Assembly (NCBI GenBank): GCA_965220075.1
Contig: OZ244806.1
Coordinates: 2,046,001-2,110,000, forward strand
DNA: 64,000 bases
Reading direction: 5' to 3'
Source: G965220075 sp965220075
GTDB lineage: Bacteria; Chloroflexota; UBA11872
Position numbers and translations under genes: made by a program
The notes under the pieces: model-generated
Told to the model about the DNA's origin: nothing
Database searches by the model: none
The model's input: only the letters and a program-made list of their open reading frames with translations
Shown: piece by piece, positions 33,129 to 41,960 of the stretch
Position numbering within the stretch: position 1 is the first letter of the stretch
Layout of the letters: each line of letters starts with the position of its first letter

Positions 33129-34460
33129 ATGTCTCCGCAAACCGCTACGGCGCCCGACTCCGAGTTACTCGCGAATCTGTTCCCCATCGGCACGACGCGC
33201 GACGCCCGCGGGCTGCTGACCATCGGCGGAGCCGCCGTCGACGAGTTGGCGGCCGACCACGCCACGCCCCTCTACGTATATGACGAGGCCACCATACGCG
33301 CGCAGTGCCGCGGCTATACCAGGGCGCTGGCGTCTGTCTACCCCCATTCGCTCGTGGTTTACGCCGGCAAGGCCTACGTCGATCCCGAGTTTCTGCGTGT
33401 CGTGGCCAGCGAAGGTCTGGGACTCGACGCCGTCTCGTCGGGCGAGCTGCGCGTGGCGCAGCTCGGCGGGATGCCGCTGAACCGCACGATCTTCCACGGG
33501 AACAACAAGCTGCCCGGCGAGATCGAGTTCGCCCTGGAAGCGGGGGTGGGAAGAGTCGTCATCGACAGCCTGGACGAGCTGGACTTGATAGTGCGGATCG
33601 CGGCCAAGCGGGGACGCGCCGCGCCGGTGATGTTGCGCGTTACACCCGGCGTCCAGGCACATACGCACGAGTACATCCGCACCGGCGCCGTGGATAGCAA
33701 GTTCGGTTTAGGGATCGAGTCGGGCGCGGCGGAGGAGGGGCTGGCCCGCGCCATGGCTGCGCCCGAGCTCGACCTGACCGGCGTGCACGCGCACATCGGA
33801 TCGCAGATCTTCGAGGTGGCGCCCTATACGGAGGCCGTGGAGATAGTGCTCGACTTCGTGCAACGCGCCGCGCGCAGGCACGGATTCGAACTGCGCGACT
33901 TCAGCCCGGGCGGCGGCGTGGGCGCGCGCTACACGCTGGAGGACGACCCGCCGGACCCCGCCCGGGTGGTCGAGGCGGTGGCCGACCCGCTAGTCGGGCG
34001 CGGGTTTGAACCGGCGCCGCGTCTGCTGCTCGAGCCGGGGCGCTCGATCGCGGCTCGAGCCGGAGTGGCGGTCTATCGAGTGGGGTCGATCAAGGAGATT
34101 CCCGGAGTCCGCACCTACGTCGCGGTGGACGGGGGCATGGCCGACAATATCCGTCCGGCCCTCTACGAAGCGGCCTACTGCGCGGTGGTGGCGAACCGTA
34201 AGGCTGAGGGGGAGCCGCGCGCCGTGACGGTCGCCGGGCGCTACTGCGAGTCCGGCGACGTGCTGCTGCGCGACGCGGCGCTCCCTCCCCTCCAGCTCGG
34301 CGACCTGCTGGCCGTTCCGGCGGCCGGCGCCTATCACATGAGCATGGGCAGCAACTACAACATGGTGGGGCGCCCGGCCGTGGTGATGGTGCGCGGCGGC
34401 TCCGCGCGGGTAACGCGACGCCGCGAGACCGACGACGACCTCATGCTGGTGTTTCCCTGA
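33129..34460 (+). CDS. lysA: Diaminopimelate decarboxylase
   Basis: 443 residues. PLP-lysine lies in LVVYAGKAYVDPEF. Other family signatures: GLGLDAVSSGELRVA, FHGNNKLPGEIEFAL, VHAHIGSQIFE, GGGVGARYT, LLEPGRSIAARAGVAVYRVG, YCESGDVLLRDAAL and AGAYHMSMGSNYN. It makes lysine from meso-diaminopimelate. It stands alone here, without other lysine pathway genes. Confidence 0.95.
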   Translation: MSPQTATAPDSELLANLFPIGTTRDARGLLTIGGAAVDELAADHATPLYVYDEATIRAQCRGYTRALASVYPHSLVVYAGKAYVDPEFLRVVASEGLGLDAVSSGELRVAQLGGMPLNRTIFHGNNKLPGEIEFALEAGVGRVVIDSLDELDLIVRIAAKRGRAAPVMLRVTPGVQAHTHEYIRTGAVDSKFGLGIESGAAEEGLARAMAAPELDLTGVHAHIGSQIFEVAPYTEAVEIVLDFVQRAARRHGFELRDFSPGGGVGARYTLEDDPPDPARVVEAVADPLVGRGFEPAPRLLLEPGRSIAARAGVAVYRVGSIKEIPGVRTYVAVDGGMADNIRPALYEAAYCAVVANRKAEGEPRAVTVAGRYCESGDVLLRDAALPPLQLGDLLAVPAAGAYHMSMGSNYNMVGRPAVVMVRGGSARVTRRRETDDDLMLVFP

Positions 34461-34532
34461 GAGATTCGGCCGCGCGCCGTCCGGGAGCAGACCAATCGGG
34501 GGCGACCATCGCGCCGGTCCCTACGGCCGGCT

Positions 34533-35012
34533 TTAGCGCGGCGGGGGATCTGCGGCCAGCGTCGAGCGCAGCGCGTCGATGACCCGCTCGGCCTCCTCAG
34601 CGGGGATCGGATCGAGCTCGCCCGCGGCGACGCCCCGGTAGAGATCGGCCACTCCCCAACCAATTGAGTTGCCGGGCATCTGTGCATAGCGCGGCGCCAA
34701 ATGCGCGTGCATGTGCGGCACGCTCTCGCCGTAGGCGACGGTGTAGATGCGCAGCGCGCCGGTGGCCGCCTCCAGCGCCTTCGATATGTGCCGCAGGGCA
34801 GGCCCGAAGTTGGCGGCTTCTTCATCCGTGAAATGCGCCGGGCCTTGCACGTGACGCTGCGTGTGCATCATCAGCCAGCCCGCCACCGGATAGGGCGGGG
34901 GCGTGTGACGCACGAGCCACAGGTCGTTCTCGAACACCACTGCCTGGGCTTCTTCCTCACCCGCGTTGGTGCGACAGATGTCGCAGGTCGGGTCGTAGGA
35001 CGCGTGCTTCAT
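34533..35012 (-). CDS. HIT-family nucleotide hydrolase/transferase
   Basis: 159 residues. The HIT triad is in VPHMHAHLAPRYAQMP (H-x-H-x-H). An N-terminal CDICRTNAGEEE may bind zinc with a later His, and FENDLWLVRHTPPPYPVAGWLMMHTQRHV is typical of the fold. The family hydrolyses dinucleoside polyphosphates or AMP conjugates; the substrate is not evident. It lies 64 nt downstream of the Rieske gene on the same strand. Confidence 0.85.
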   Translation of the reverse strand: MKHASYDPTCDICRTNAGEEEAQAVVFENDLWLVRHTPPPYPVAGWLMMHTQRHVQGPAHFTDEEAANFGPALRHISKALEAATGALRIYTVAYGESVPHMHAHLAPRYAQMPGNSIGWGVADLYRGVAAGELDPIPAEEAERVIDALRSTLAADPPPR

Positions 35013-35076
35013 GTGGAGCTATTCCTAATCGAGCTCAGGAGATCCATTCGCTTCGCATCTTGCCACGACGGCGTCC

Positions 35077-35595
35077 CTACACCGCAAACGTGTGCGCCGG
35101 ATCGACGCGGCCGCGCGCGATTGCGCTCCGCTCACCCGTGCGCACCACCAGCACGCCGTCCTCAACCCGGATGGGGAACAAATCCATCGGGCGGTTCGCC
35201 GGCCCGGTGAGGTTGGCGCCGTCCAAAGCGAAGCGCGAGCTGTGACACCTGCACTCGAAGACACCCGCCTGCGGCGGAGATATGGGACAGCCGCGGTGCG
35301 GACAGCGTTGATACAAGGCCACGAAACCATCCGCCAGCCGCACCAGGTAGAAGCGGCCCTGCGCCCACCTGCGAACGTCCCCGGTCGAGTACAGCGACGG
35401 CGATCCGACGGCAATGTCGCCTCCGAACTCACCGCGCCCCGGCGGCGGGCTCACGACACGCCATACCACGCCGGCGCCCACGGCCGCGGCCAGCATGGCG
35501 GCCGGCACCGCCAGCGCGCGGCGCAGCACACCGCGGCGCTCCCGCGGCGGCGCGCCGGAAGACGGCGGGACCCGGCTAATCGCCGTCCGGCTCAC
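35077..35595 (-). CDS. Membrane-anchored Rieske [2Fe-2S] protein
   Basis: 172 residues. An N-terminal basic segment with RERRGVLRRALAVPAAMLAAAVGAGVVW looks like a Tat-like signal anchor. The Rieske motifs are CPHRGC and CRCHSS, giving two Cys and two His cluster ligands plus the disulfide Cys pair of the cytochrome bc1-type proteins. The fold would sit outside the membrane. There is no cytochrome b or quinol oxidoreductase gene nearby. It overlaps the gatD stop by 20 nt, so it belongs to the murT-gatD transcription unit. It may be an electron carrier for an unlinked complex. Confidence 0.85.
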   Translation of the reverse strand: MSRTAISRVPPSSGAPPRERRGVLRRALAVPAAMLAAAVGAGVVWRVVSPPPGRGEFGGDIAVGSPSLYSTGDVRRWAQGRFYLVRLADGFVALYQRCPHRGCPISPPQAGVFECRCHSSRFALDGANLTGPANRPMDLFPIRVEDGVLVVRTGERSAIARGRVDPAHTFAV

Positions 35596-36337
35596 TGCGG
35601 ACGCCCAAGAGGCGCAACGCGGCCCAATGCGCGCGCCATTCGTCGCGGTCGTCCAGAGGCTCTAGCACGAATCCCGGCGCGGCGCGCTCCAAGGCCATGC
35701 TCAGCAGGTGATCGGCCAGATGCGGATTCTTAGGAAGTACCGCCCCGTGCAAATAGGTCCCGATGGCGCGTCCGCTCAGCGCGCCTTCGGTGCCGTCGCT
35801 GGTGTTGTTGCCATGTCCTTTGATCACCTGCGCCAGCGGCTCGCTTCCACCGCCCAGGTAGGTGCGCCCGCCGTGGTTCTCGAATCCGACAAGATAGGCG
35901 CCGCGCCAGCGGCAGGCGATGTTTCCGATGCAGCGCGGCACGCGCTCGCCCGGATGCTCGGTCACCGCGTCGAAGACTCCCAGACCGGCTAGCACGGCGC
36001 CGCTGGCGGCCCGGTATTCACGCGCCATGAGCTGATATCCGCCGCATACCGCCAGCATCGCCGCGCCATCGCCCAGATCGCGCAAGATCGCGTCGGCGTT
36101 TTCATGCGTCAGGCCGCGGCTCGCGAGCTGCTGCTCACGATCCTGTCCGCCGCCGATGACGTACAGATCGTAGCGGCTCGCAACCCGATCGCCCCAGCCT
36201 ATACGGTCTACCCGCAGATCGATCCCGCGCCAGCGCGCTCGCTGGCGCAGACAGATCACGTTCCCGCGGTCGGCGTACAAGTTCATCAAGTCCGGGTACA
36301 GATAGGCCAAACGGACGGTCGGTCCGGTCGTGTTCAC
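35576..36337 (-). CDS. gatD: Lipid II isoglutaminyl synthase, glutamine amidotransferase subunit GatD
   Basis: 253 residues from the GTG at 36337, whose first bases overlap the murT stop (GTGA). It is a CobB/CobQ-like class I amidotransferase: LYPDLMNLYADRGNVICLRQRARWRG at the start, catalytic Cys in MLAVCGGYQL, and the late His in IGTYLHGAVLPKNPHL. With MurT it converts the D-Glu of lipid II to D-isoglutamine, using ammonia from glutamine. This modification is typical of Gram-positive-type cell walls. Length and overlap with murT match known pairs. Confidence 0.9.
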   Translation of the reverse strand: MNTTGPTVRLAYLYPDLMNLYADRGNVICLRQRARWRGIDLRVDRIGWGDRVASRYDLYVIGGGQDREQQLASRGLTHENADAILRDLGDGAAMLAVCGGYQLMAREYRAASGAVLAGLGVFDAVTEHPGERVPRCIGNIACRWRGAYLVGFENHGGRTYLGGGSEPLAQVIKGHGNNTSDGTEGALSGRAIGTYLHGAVLPKNPHLADHLLSMALERAAPGFVLEPLDDRDEWRAHWAALRLLGVRSEPDGD

Positions 36338-37716
36338 GGCGCCTCCCGCCAATATGGGGCGGCCCACCCGCGCCGCGCACACTCGGCCCGGACTTCCAGC
36401 ATGGCGGTGTAGGTGGCCAGGACCGCGAGCGGCCCGTCCGACGCTGAGAGGGCGGCGTCCAGCGGCGCCGCGATGCCCGGGATCACGCGCAACTCGCCAT
36501 TGGCCGGGCGCACGCCGGCGTATTTGAGCCGCAGCGCCAGGTCCTTGGCGCGCCGCCCGCCCACGGTAATCCGGCTCGACCGCAGCCGCTCGAATTCAAC
36601 GTCCCAAATCCAGGACACGTCCCGACCGTCGGCGATGCCGTCGTTGAGCAGCAGGAGGGTATCGCGCGGCTTCGGTTCGGAGGCAAGTATCTCCAGAGTC
36701 TGATTGGCGCCGGCCGGGTTCTTGACCAGCAGCAAGATAATTTCTCCGTCGTGAGTCGCTATGGCTTCGGCGCGGCCGAAAGCGGGGCCGTGGCGCGCCA
36801 CGGTCTCCGCGGCGCTGCGCCACTCGACGCCCAGCTCCGCGGCCGCGGCCACGGCCGCGGCCAGGTTGTAGGCGTTGTACACGCCCGGAAGCGCCGTGTC
36901 GACGGTGACACTTTCTCCATTCGCCTGCATGGTGACGTGAGAGCCCCTTAGCCCCTCGGTCAGCACCTTCGTGACGCGCAGTGAGGGCGGCGGACGCCGC
37001 ACGTGCCCGCGCGGGCAGCAGTACGCGCCCAGGTGAGCGTAGGCGATGGAGTCATAGCTGAGCGGCGTCTCGCAAATCGAGCAACGACGCGCGTCCGCCC
37101 ACTCCTCCGGCTGCGACCGCGCGGATGCGGCGTCGACGCCGAAATAAGCCTTCTTGCCGGCGTGCTCCTGCGCGACGCTGACGATGGTTGGGTCGTCCGC
37201 GTTCGCGGCCACGATGGTGGGGGAGATACCGGCCAGCACCCGCCGCCATTCGGAGGCCGTGCGCTCCACCTCGCCGTAGCGGTCGAGCTGATCGCGGAAG
37301 AGGTTGAGCAGCACGATCACGCTGGGCCGCAGACGCTCCGCCAGCGAGACGAAGGCCCACTCGTCCAGCTCGAATACGCCCGTGGAGCGGGAGGCCGCGC
37401 GCAGGCGGCCGTCCCAGCCGGCGTGCTTGAGCACGGTCGAGGCGAGCCCGCGCTCCAGGTTGGATCCGGTCGAGTTCGTGACGACGCGGCGGCCGGCCGC
37501 CTGCAACGCCGCGGCCAGCAGCGCCGTGGTGGTGGTCTTGCCGTTGGTGCCGGTGACCAGCACGAGCGAGTCCAGCTCGCGCAGCGCGTCCACCGCGTAG
37601 TTGGGAAACACGCGCGTGGCCAGGAGTCCGCCGATGGCCGTGCCGCCGCCGCGGCCCAAGAGCCGCGAGGCGCCGTTGGAGAAGCGTCCTATCGCCGTCG
37701 CCAGCCGTCTGCGCAT
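36334..37716 (-). CDS. murT: Lipid II isoglutaminyl synthase, Mur-ligase subunit MurT
   Basis: 460 residues. The ATP-binding P-loop is LVTGTNGKTTTTALLAAAL. A zinc-ribbon insertion with CSICETPLSY and YCCPRGHVRR, characteristic of MurT, lies near residues 210-240. The central VILLNLFRDQLDRYGEVERT and NAYNLAAAVAAAAELG blocks are Mur-ligase elements, and the C-terminal domain is DUF1727. It activates the D-Glu carboxylate of lipid II for amidation by GatD. It is divergent from the FAD-binding protein gene, with 75 nt between them. Confidence 0.92.
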   Translation of the reverse strand: MRRRLATAIGRFSNGASRLLGRGGGTAIGGLLATRVFPNYAVDALRELDSLVLVTGTNGKTTTTALLAAALQAAGRRVVTNSTGSNLERGLASTVLKHAGWDGRLRAASRSTGVFELDEWAFVSLAERLRPSVIVLLNLFRDQLDRYGEVERTASEWRRVLAGISPTIVAANADDPTIVSVAQEHAGKKAYFGVDAASARSQPEEWADARRCSICETPLSYDSIAYAHLGAYCCPRGHVRRPPPSLRVTKVLTEGLRGSHVTMQANGESVTVDTALPGVYNAYNLAAAVAAAAELGVEWRSAAETVARHGPAFGRAEAIATHDGEIILLLVKNPAGANQTLEILASEPKPRDTLLLLNDGIADGRDVSWIWDVEFERLRSSRITVGGRRAKDLALRLKYAGVRPANGELRVIPGIAAPLDAALSASDGPLAVLATYTAMLEVRAECARRGWAAPYWREAP

Positions 37717-37791
37717 GCGTCGGTGCCATAGCCGGTTCGATCACCGTTTGATTCTGCGCCGTGACCGGACGCCGCGCTACCCTCAACCACC

Positions 37792-38670
37792 GTGCAGCCG
37801 CCCGCGCCCGACGACCTGCCGTCCTCGATCGAGGACGCCGCCGCCATCGTTCGCGAGGCCCGCGCGCAGGCGACCCCCATCCGTTTCTGCGGCGCCCAAA
37901 GCCTGTGGGCCGGGAGCGTCCCCCCGCCGGCCGGCGCGCGTATCGTCTCGCTGCACGGACTCGATCAGATCGAGCTCGACGCGGCCGACCTGGTGGCGCG
38001 GGTGGGCGGCGGACTCGCAATCGAGCGGCTGCGCGGCGCGCTGGCGCGCCTGGGGCTGGTGTGGCCGGTCGAGCGCCTGGAGCCGGGCGGGACGGTCGGC
38101 GGATTGATCGCATCGGGCCGCGGAAGCGCGCTGCATCCGGGCGACGCGCCCGCGCGACGTTGGATTCTGGGCGCCCAAGTCTTGACGGGCAACGGAGAGC
38201 TCGTGACCGTGGGCGGCGCCACCGTGAAGAACTCGTCCGGCTACGGCCTGACTCACGCCATGTGGGGCTCGGCCGGGCGGCTGGGCGGTCTGGTTGGGAT
38301 AACCCTGCGACTGCGTCACCCCACGGACTCAGACGCAAACTCTGGAAAGGCCTTCGCGTCGACCGGAAACGCCGTGTTCGCGGCGGCCGTACAGGTTCGA
38401 TGCGACGAGTTGCCCGCCGGTTTCTCCGACCAGGATCTGGCCCGCGCGACCGGCGCCGCGCTGCGCCTGATCAGCGGTGACGGCACACGCGCGATCATCG
38501 GCTTCGATCAGACCGATGCGGCTGAGAAGGCCGTGGCGGACCTCGCTTCATGCGGCTGCCAGGCCGCAATCGACTATCCGCCGTCGGCCGCCGCGCCTAC
38601 CCAAGCGCCGACCAACACCATGTGGCGGGTGCTTCGTTCGGCTATGGACCCGGCCGGCGTGCTCGTCTAA
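37792..38670 (+). CDS. FAD-binding (FAD_binding_4) protein, GlcE-like
   Basis: 292 residues from a GTG at 37792. An N-terminal PCMH-type FAD domain shows PIRFCGAQSLW, VARVGGGLAIERLRGALARLGL, PGGTVGGLIASGRGSALHPGDAPARRWILG and VKNSSGYGLTHAMWGSAGRLGGLVGITLRL; these are the GlcE subunit blocks of glycolate oxidase. The C-terminus is short and ends RVLRSAMDPAGVLV. The glcD and glcF partners are not here, and the family is otherwise known from 2-hydroxyacid dehydrogenases, so the electron acceptor is unknown. Confidence 0.8.
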   Translation: MQPPAPDDLPSSIEDAAAIVREARAQATPIRFCGAQSLWAGSVPPPAGARIVSLHGLDQIELDAADLVARVGGGLAIERLRGALARLGLVWPVERLEPGGTVGGLIASGRGSALHPGDAPARRWILGAQVLTGNGELVTVGGATVKNSSGYGLTHAMWGSAGRLGGLVGITLRLRHPTDSDANSGKAFASTGNAVFAAAVQVRCDELPAGFSDQDLARATGAALRLISGDGTRAIIGFDQTDAAEKAVADLASCGCQAAIDYPPSAAAPTQAPTNTMWRVLRSAMDPAGVLV

Positions 38671-38701
38671 GGGTCCGCGCGCTCAGCTTGCCCGCCACCC
38701 C

Positions 38702-38707
38702 TATAAT
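38702..38707 (+). promoter_or_regulatory. -10 box of the tRNA-Pro gene
   Basis: A perfect TATAAT lies 9 nt upstream of the mature tRNA 5' end. No good -35 is visible at 17 nt, so the promoter may rely on its -10 and downstream GC sequence. Confidence 0.55.
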
Positions 38708-38716
38708 TGGCGGTCG

Positions 38717-38793
38717 CGGGGCGTAGCGCAGCCTGGTAGCGCGCATCGTTCGGGACGATGAGGTCGGCGGTTCGAATCCGCCCGCCCCGACCA
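38717..38793 (+). tRNA. tRNA-Pro (anticodon CGG)
   Basis: The acceptor stem pairs CGGGGCG with CGCCCCG, followed by discriminator A and an encoded CCA. The anticodon stem CATCG/CGATG encloses the loop TTCGGGA, so the anticodon is CGG, reading the proline codon CCG. The T arm GGCGG-TTCGAAT-CCGCC is canonical. The 77-nt length includes CCA. CCG is expected to be heavily used in this G+C-rich genome. Confidence 0.96.
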
Positions 38794-38914
38794 TCGCCAA
38801 GAGCCGCCGGAACTCCCATAAGGGTCCGGCCGGCAAGCCCTTGGCTCAGCTTGCGCCGGGGCGGCGCGCATCGGCAGCCGGCCGGTTCCACCGCAACCGG
38901 CTTGCTACGCCCGG

Positions 38915-39817
38915 TCACATGCGCGCGCCGGCGCTCTCTTCCTCCTGCTGGACCGCGAAGATCGACTGATAGCCGCCGGACCAGTCGGGCGGCACCAGAC
39001 ACGGGCGCGGATCGTGATGGGCGTGCCGCGCGGCCTGCCCGCGCACGATCGCACCGGCGAAACGGGTGTTCAGCGGGTTGAACGTGTACGGGAACGCATC
39101 GGCCGATGAGTAGACGTTGAGCAAGAGCGGCCGCCCCAGATCGGAGCTGTTGGGCTGGGACCCGTGGATCGTTCGGCAGTTGTGGATCGTAATCGAGCCC
39201 GCCGGACCGTCCAGATACCTGGCCCGCCCGGGGTCGGCCCGCGCCGCGTCCTCATCCGAAAGCGCCCCCACCCACTCTCGATCCAGGTTGTACTGGTCGA
39301 ACAGGTCGCCCTTGTGCGTGCCGGGAATGCATCCCAGCGGTCCCTGCGACAGATCGCAGTCGTAGAGGTAGGTGCCGATGGTCGCGGGACTGTAGTTCGT
39401 GTGCGGCCAGAACTGAATGTCCTGGTGCCACTTGACCTCTTCGCCGCCCTTGGCCCACTTGAAGTTGAGCTTGGAGTGATGAAACTTCACGTCGGGTCCA
39501 ACCAGGTCGGCCGCAACGTCGGTAATCACCGAGTCCGAGGCGTATTGCCAGTAGACCGGGTGTTGCTCCACCGGGCTGGAGAGGCGGCGCAGGCGCGGAT
39601 TGTCAGCCGAATGGTCCGGCTCGAGGTCCCACACGGAGTCCGGCTCGCTGATCGCACGGCTGCGCTGCACGAACTCGTCGGTGACCGCGCGCAGGCGCTC
39701 TACCCACTCATCCGGCACGATCCGCTCGACCAGCAGGTAGCCGTTCTCGAAGTACGACTCGCGCTGCGCCTGTGTGAGGACACGCGGCGAATGCGACAGG
39801 ATCTCTTCGGGCGTCAT
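38915..39817 (-). CDS. Phytanoyl-CoA dioxygenase (PhyH) family protein
   Basis: 300 residues. The Fe(II)/2-oxoglutarate facial triad is visible as VKWHQDIQFWP (His-x-Asp) and the distal His in CRTIHGSQPN; a following Arg (LGRPLLLNVY) would contact 2-oxoglutarate. The N-terminal YFENGYLLVERIVPDEWVERLR is typical of the PhyH fold. These enzymes hydroxylate diverse lipids or small molecules; the substrate here is unknown. The family is highly expanded in marine Chloroflexota, which supports but does not prove that origin. It is divergent from the ABC exporter genes. Confidence 0.88.
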   Translation of the reverse strand: MTPEEILSHSPRVLTQAQRESYFENGYLLVERIVPDEWVERLRAVTDEFVQRSRAISEPDSVWDLEPDHSADNPRLRRLSSPVEQHPVYWQYASDSVITDVAADLVGPDVKFHHSKLNFKWAKGGEEVKWHQDIQFWPHTNYSPATIGTYLYDCDLSQGPLGCIPGTHKGDLFDQYNLDREWVGALSDEDAARADPGRARYLDGPAGSITIHNCRTIHGSQPNSSDLGRPLLLNVYSSADAFPYTFNPLNTRFAGAIVRGQAARHAHHDPRPCLVPPDWSGGYQSIFAVQQEEESAGARM

Positions 39818-40110
39818 GATCGTCCCCCTACCAGCGACTGCCTGGCGTCAACGCCGACCGCACTTACGCGCCCAGCATATCGAAGCGAGCTGACGCGGAA
39901 AACCGCGCATGCGCATCCACGGCGCCTGACTCGTCCGATGCTCACGCCGCCGAAGGCGGCCGGAAAGGATTGTTTGGAGCCCGCGCCGTGGCAGACAATG
40001 CGGGAGCCCTTGCCAGGCTTAGCGGGCGCTCGCGCCCGAGGACGAGGCCCGAACGCGGGCGTGCCGCGCCGCAAGGGGCCGCGCGCCCGCGCTCCAGGAG
40101 GATCGCTCGC

Positions 40111-41133
40111 ATGAGCCAGCCGGCCGTGTTAGTCGAAGGACTCGAAAAGACCTACAAGGGCGGCACGCGCGCCGTGGACGGGATCGACTTCAGCGTGAGC
40201 GCGGGCGAGTTCTTCGGCTTCCTGGGGCCGAACGGCGCGGGCAAGACTACGACCATCAAGGTCCTCGCCACCCTGCTGCCCAAGTCCGCCGGCCGGGCGG
40301 TGGTGGCGGGCTACGACGTCACGCGCGATCCGAAGGCGGTGCGCCGCTCGATCGGCTTCGCGATGCAGGAGGTCGGACTGGACGATCTCTCCACCGGACA
40401 GAACTTCCTGTTCCTGCAAGGCGTGCTCTACGGGATGTCGCGGGCCGACGCGCGCCGGCGCGCGCAAGAGCTGCTCGAGCTCGTCGGCCTAAGCGCGGTT
40501 GCCAAGCGGCGGGTGGGCACTTACTCGGGCGGGATGCGCCGCCGCATCGACCTGGCCGGCGCGCTGATGCACAACCCGCGCATCCTCTTCCTGGATGAAC
40601 CGACCACCGGGCTGGACCCGCAGAGCCGCCTGGCGATCTGGGACCACCTGCGCCAGCTCAATGAGCAGGGCGTGACGATCCTGCTAACGACGCAGCTGAT
40701 GGAAGAAGCCGACCGGCTCTGCGGCCGCATCGCCATCATCGACAACGGCCGGATCGTGGCCGCGGGCTCGCCGGGCAGCCTGAAGTCGCAAGTGGGTGGA
40801 GACGTGGTCCACGTCCGGCTGGGCGCCGACGACGACCGCAACGGCCGGCGCGCCGCCGCCGAGTCCGCCCTGGCCGAGCTTGCCTGGGTGAAGTCGGTTA
40901 CGGCGACGGCCGACGGGGTGAGCGTGCAGGTGCAAGACGGCAACTCGGCCGCCCCCGAGATCATGCGACTTCTGCACGGACGCGCCATCCCGGTGGCGAC
41001 CCTGGCCGTCGCCAGCCCCACGCTCGACGACGTGTTCCTGCGGCACACGGGACGGCAGATTCGCGACGCCGAGGCGACCGGAGACGAGGAGCGGCGTCTC
41101 TGGGGACCCTGGCTGGGAGTCAACACGGAGTAA
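40111..41133 (+). CDS. ABC transporter ATP-binding protein (DrrA-like)
   Basis: 340 residues from the ATG at 40111, with AGGAGGATC upstream. Walker A is FLGPNGAGKTTTIKVLATLL, the signature is YSGGMRRRIDLAGALMHNP, Walker B is ILFLDEPTTGLDP, and the H-loop region is LLTTQLMEEADRL. The C-terminal region of about 80 residues (DVVHVRLGADDDRNGRR...PTLDDVFLRHTGR) is the DrrA-type extension. It forms an ABC-2 exporter with the next gene, 3 nt downstream. In known relatives the substrate is a drug, glycolipid or polysaccharide; nothing here narrows it. Confidence 0.93.
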   Translation: MSQPAVLVEGLEKTYKGGTRAVDGIDFSVSAGEFFGFLGPNGAGKTTTIKVLATLLPKSAGRAVVAGYDVTRDPKAVRRSIGFAMQEVGLDDLSTGQNFLFLQGVLYGMSRADARRRAQELLELVGLSAVAKRRVGTYSGGMRRRIDLAGALMHNPRILFLDEPTTGLDPQSRLAIWDHLRQLNEQGVTILLTTQLMEEADRLCGRIAIIDNGRIVAAGSPGSLKSQVGGDVVHVRLGADDDRNGRRAAAESALAELAWVKSVTATADGVSVQVQDGNSAAPEIMRLLHGRAIPVATLAVASPTLDDVFLRHTGRQIRDAEATGDEERRLWGPWLGVNTE

Positions 41134-41136
41134 GTT

Positions 41137-41901
41137 ATGTCAATAGCGCGCGAGGCCTACTTCATCTACGCACGGAGCCTGCGGACCTGGCTGGCGGAGC
41201 CCTGGACGCTCACGGCGGCCGTGGCCTCGTCGGCGTTCATGTTCCTGTTCTTCGGCACGCCGCTGGGCAGCGTCACCCTGCTGCCGGGCTTCCCGTCCCA
41301 GGACTACCAGGCTTACCTGACCGGGATGGTGCTGGTGATGGCGGTGGTGTTCAGCGGCAGCGACATGGCCATGTCGGTGCTGACCGACATGAAGTCGGGC
41401 TATTTCAACAAGCTGCTGCTGGCGCCGGTCAACCGCTTCTCGATCCTGCTCGGCACCATGCTGGTGGGAGGCACGCGCGCGCTCGCGCAGGTGCTCGCCA
41501 TCACGCTAATAGCCCTGGCGATCGGGGTTCGGTTCGAGGGCGGCGTCCTGGGCGGGATCGTGATCGTGGCGGCCACCACGATCTTCGGCGTCGCCATGGC
41601 CTGCGTGGGCCTGATCCTGGCGCTGCGCACCCGCAGCATTCAGATCACTCTGAACAGCTGGCTGCTCTTCATGCCGCTGGCGTTCCTGACCTCGGCCTTC
41701 ATGCCAAGGGAGATGCTGGCCGGCTGGTTCCGGGCGGCCGTGACGTTCAACCCGGTCGAGTACGTGATGGCGGCGGTCAGAGCGATCATCATCGAAGGCT
41801 GGGCCTGGGGCGAGATCCTCCCAGGCCTGTGGGCGCTGCTGGCCATGACGGTGGTTGTGCTGGCGGTTACGACCCTCGTCTACCGGCGCGCGACGGCCTA
41901 A
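41137..41901 (+). CDS. ABC-2 type transporter permease (DrrB-like)
   Basis: 254 residues with six membrane helices. Typical ABC-2 blocks include LTDMKSGYFNKLLLAPVNRFSILLGTML, GVAMACVGLILALRTRSIQITLNSWLLFMPLAFLTSAFMP and FNPVEYVMAAVRAIIIEGW. The gene starts 3 nt after the ATPase stop, so the two are coupled. It is the last gene before the accessory island that starts at the toxin-antitoxin pair. Confidence 0.9.
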   Translation: MSIAREAYFIYARSLRTWLAEPWTLTAAVASSAFMFLFFGTPLGSVTLLPGFPSQDYQAYLTGMVLVMAVVFSGSDMAMSVLTDMKSGYFNKLLLAPVNRFSILLGTMLVGGTRALAQVLAITLIALAIGVRFEGGVLGGIVIVAATTIFGVAMACVGLILALRTRSIQITLNSWLLFMPLAFLTSAFMPREMLAGWFRAAVTFNPVEYVMAAVRAIIIEGWAWGEILPGLWALLAMTVVVLAVTTLVYRRATA

Positions 41902-41925
41902 GCCGCCAGGGCGGGCGCCGAGGCT

Positions 41926-41953
41926 TTGTCAGACCAGTCTGACTAGTTATGAT
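41926..41953 (+). promoter_or_regulatory. Promoter with internal operator for the toxin-antitoxin operon
   Basis: TTGTCA, 16 nt, TATGAT forms a good sigma-70-type promoter, and 7 nt later comes the ATG at 41961, so the transcript is probably leaderless. The perfect inverted repeat GTCAGA-CCAG-TCTGAC (41928-41943) lies over the -35 box and the start of the spacer. This is the ideal place for autorepression by the antitoxin or toxin-antitoxin complex. Confidence 0.7.
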
Positions 41954-41960
41954 GTTTCGC

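Noticed and set aside
39960..40100. Hairpin CCGCC-GAA-GGCGG upstream of the ABC genes as a terminator
   Set aside because: It has no U-rich tail and the stem is short.
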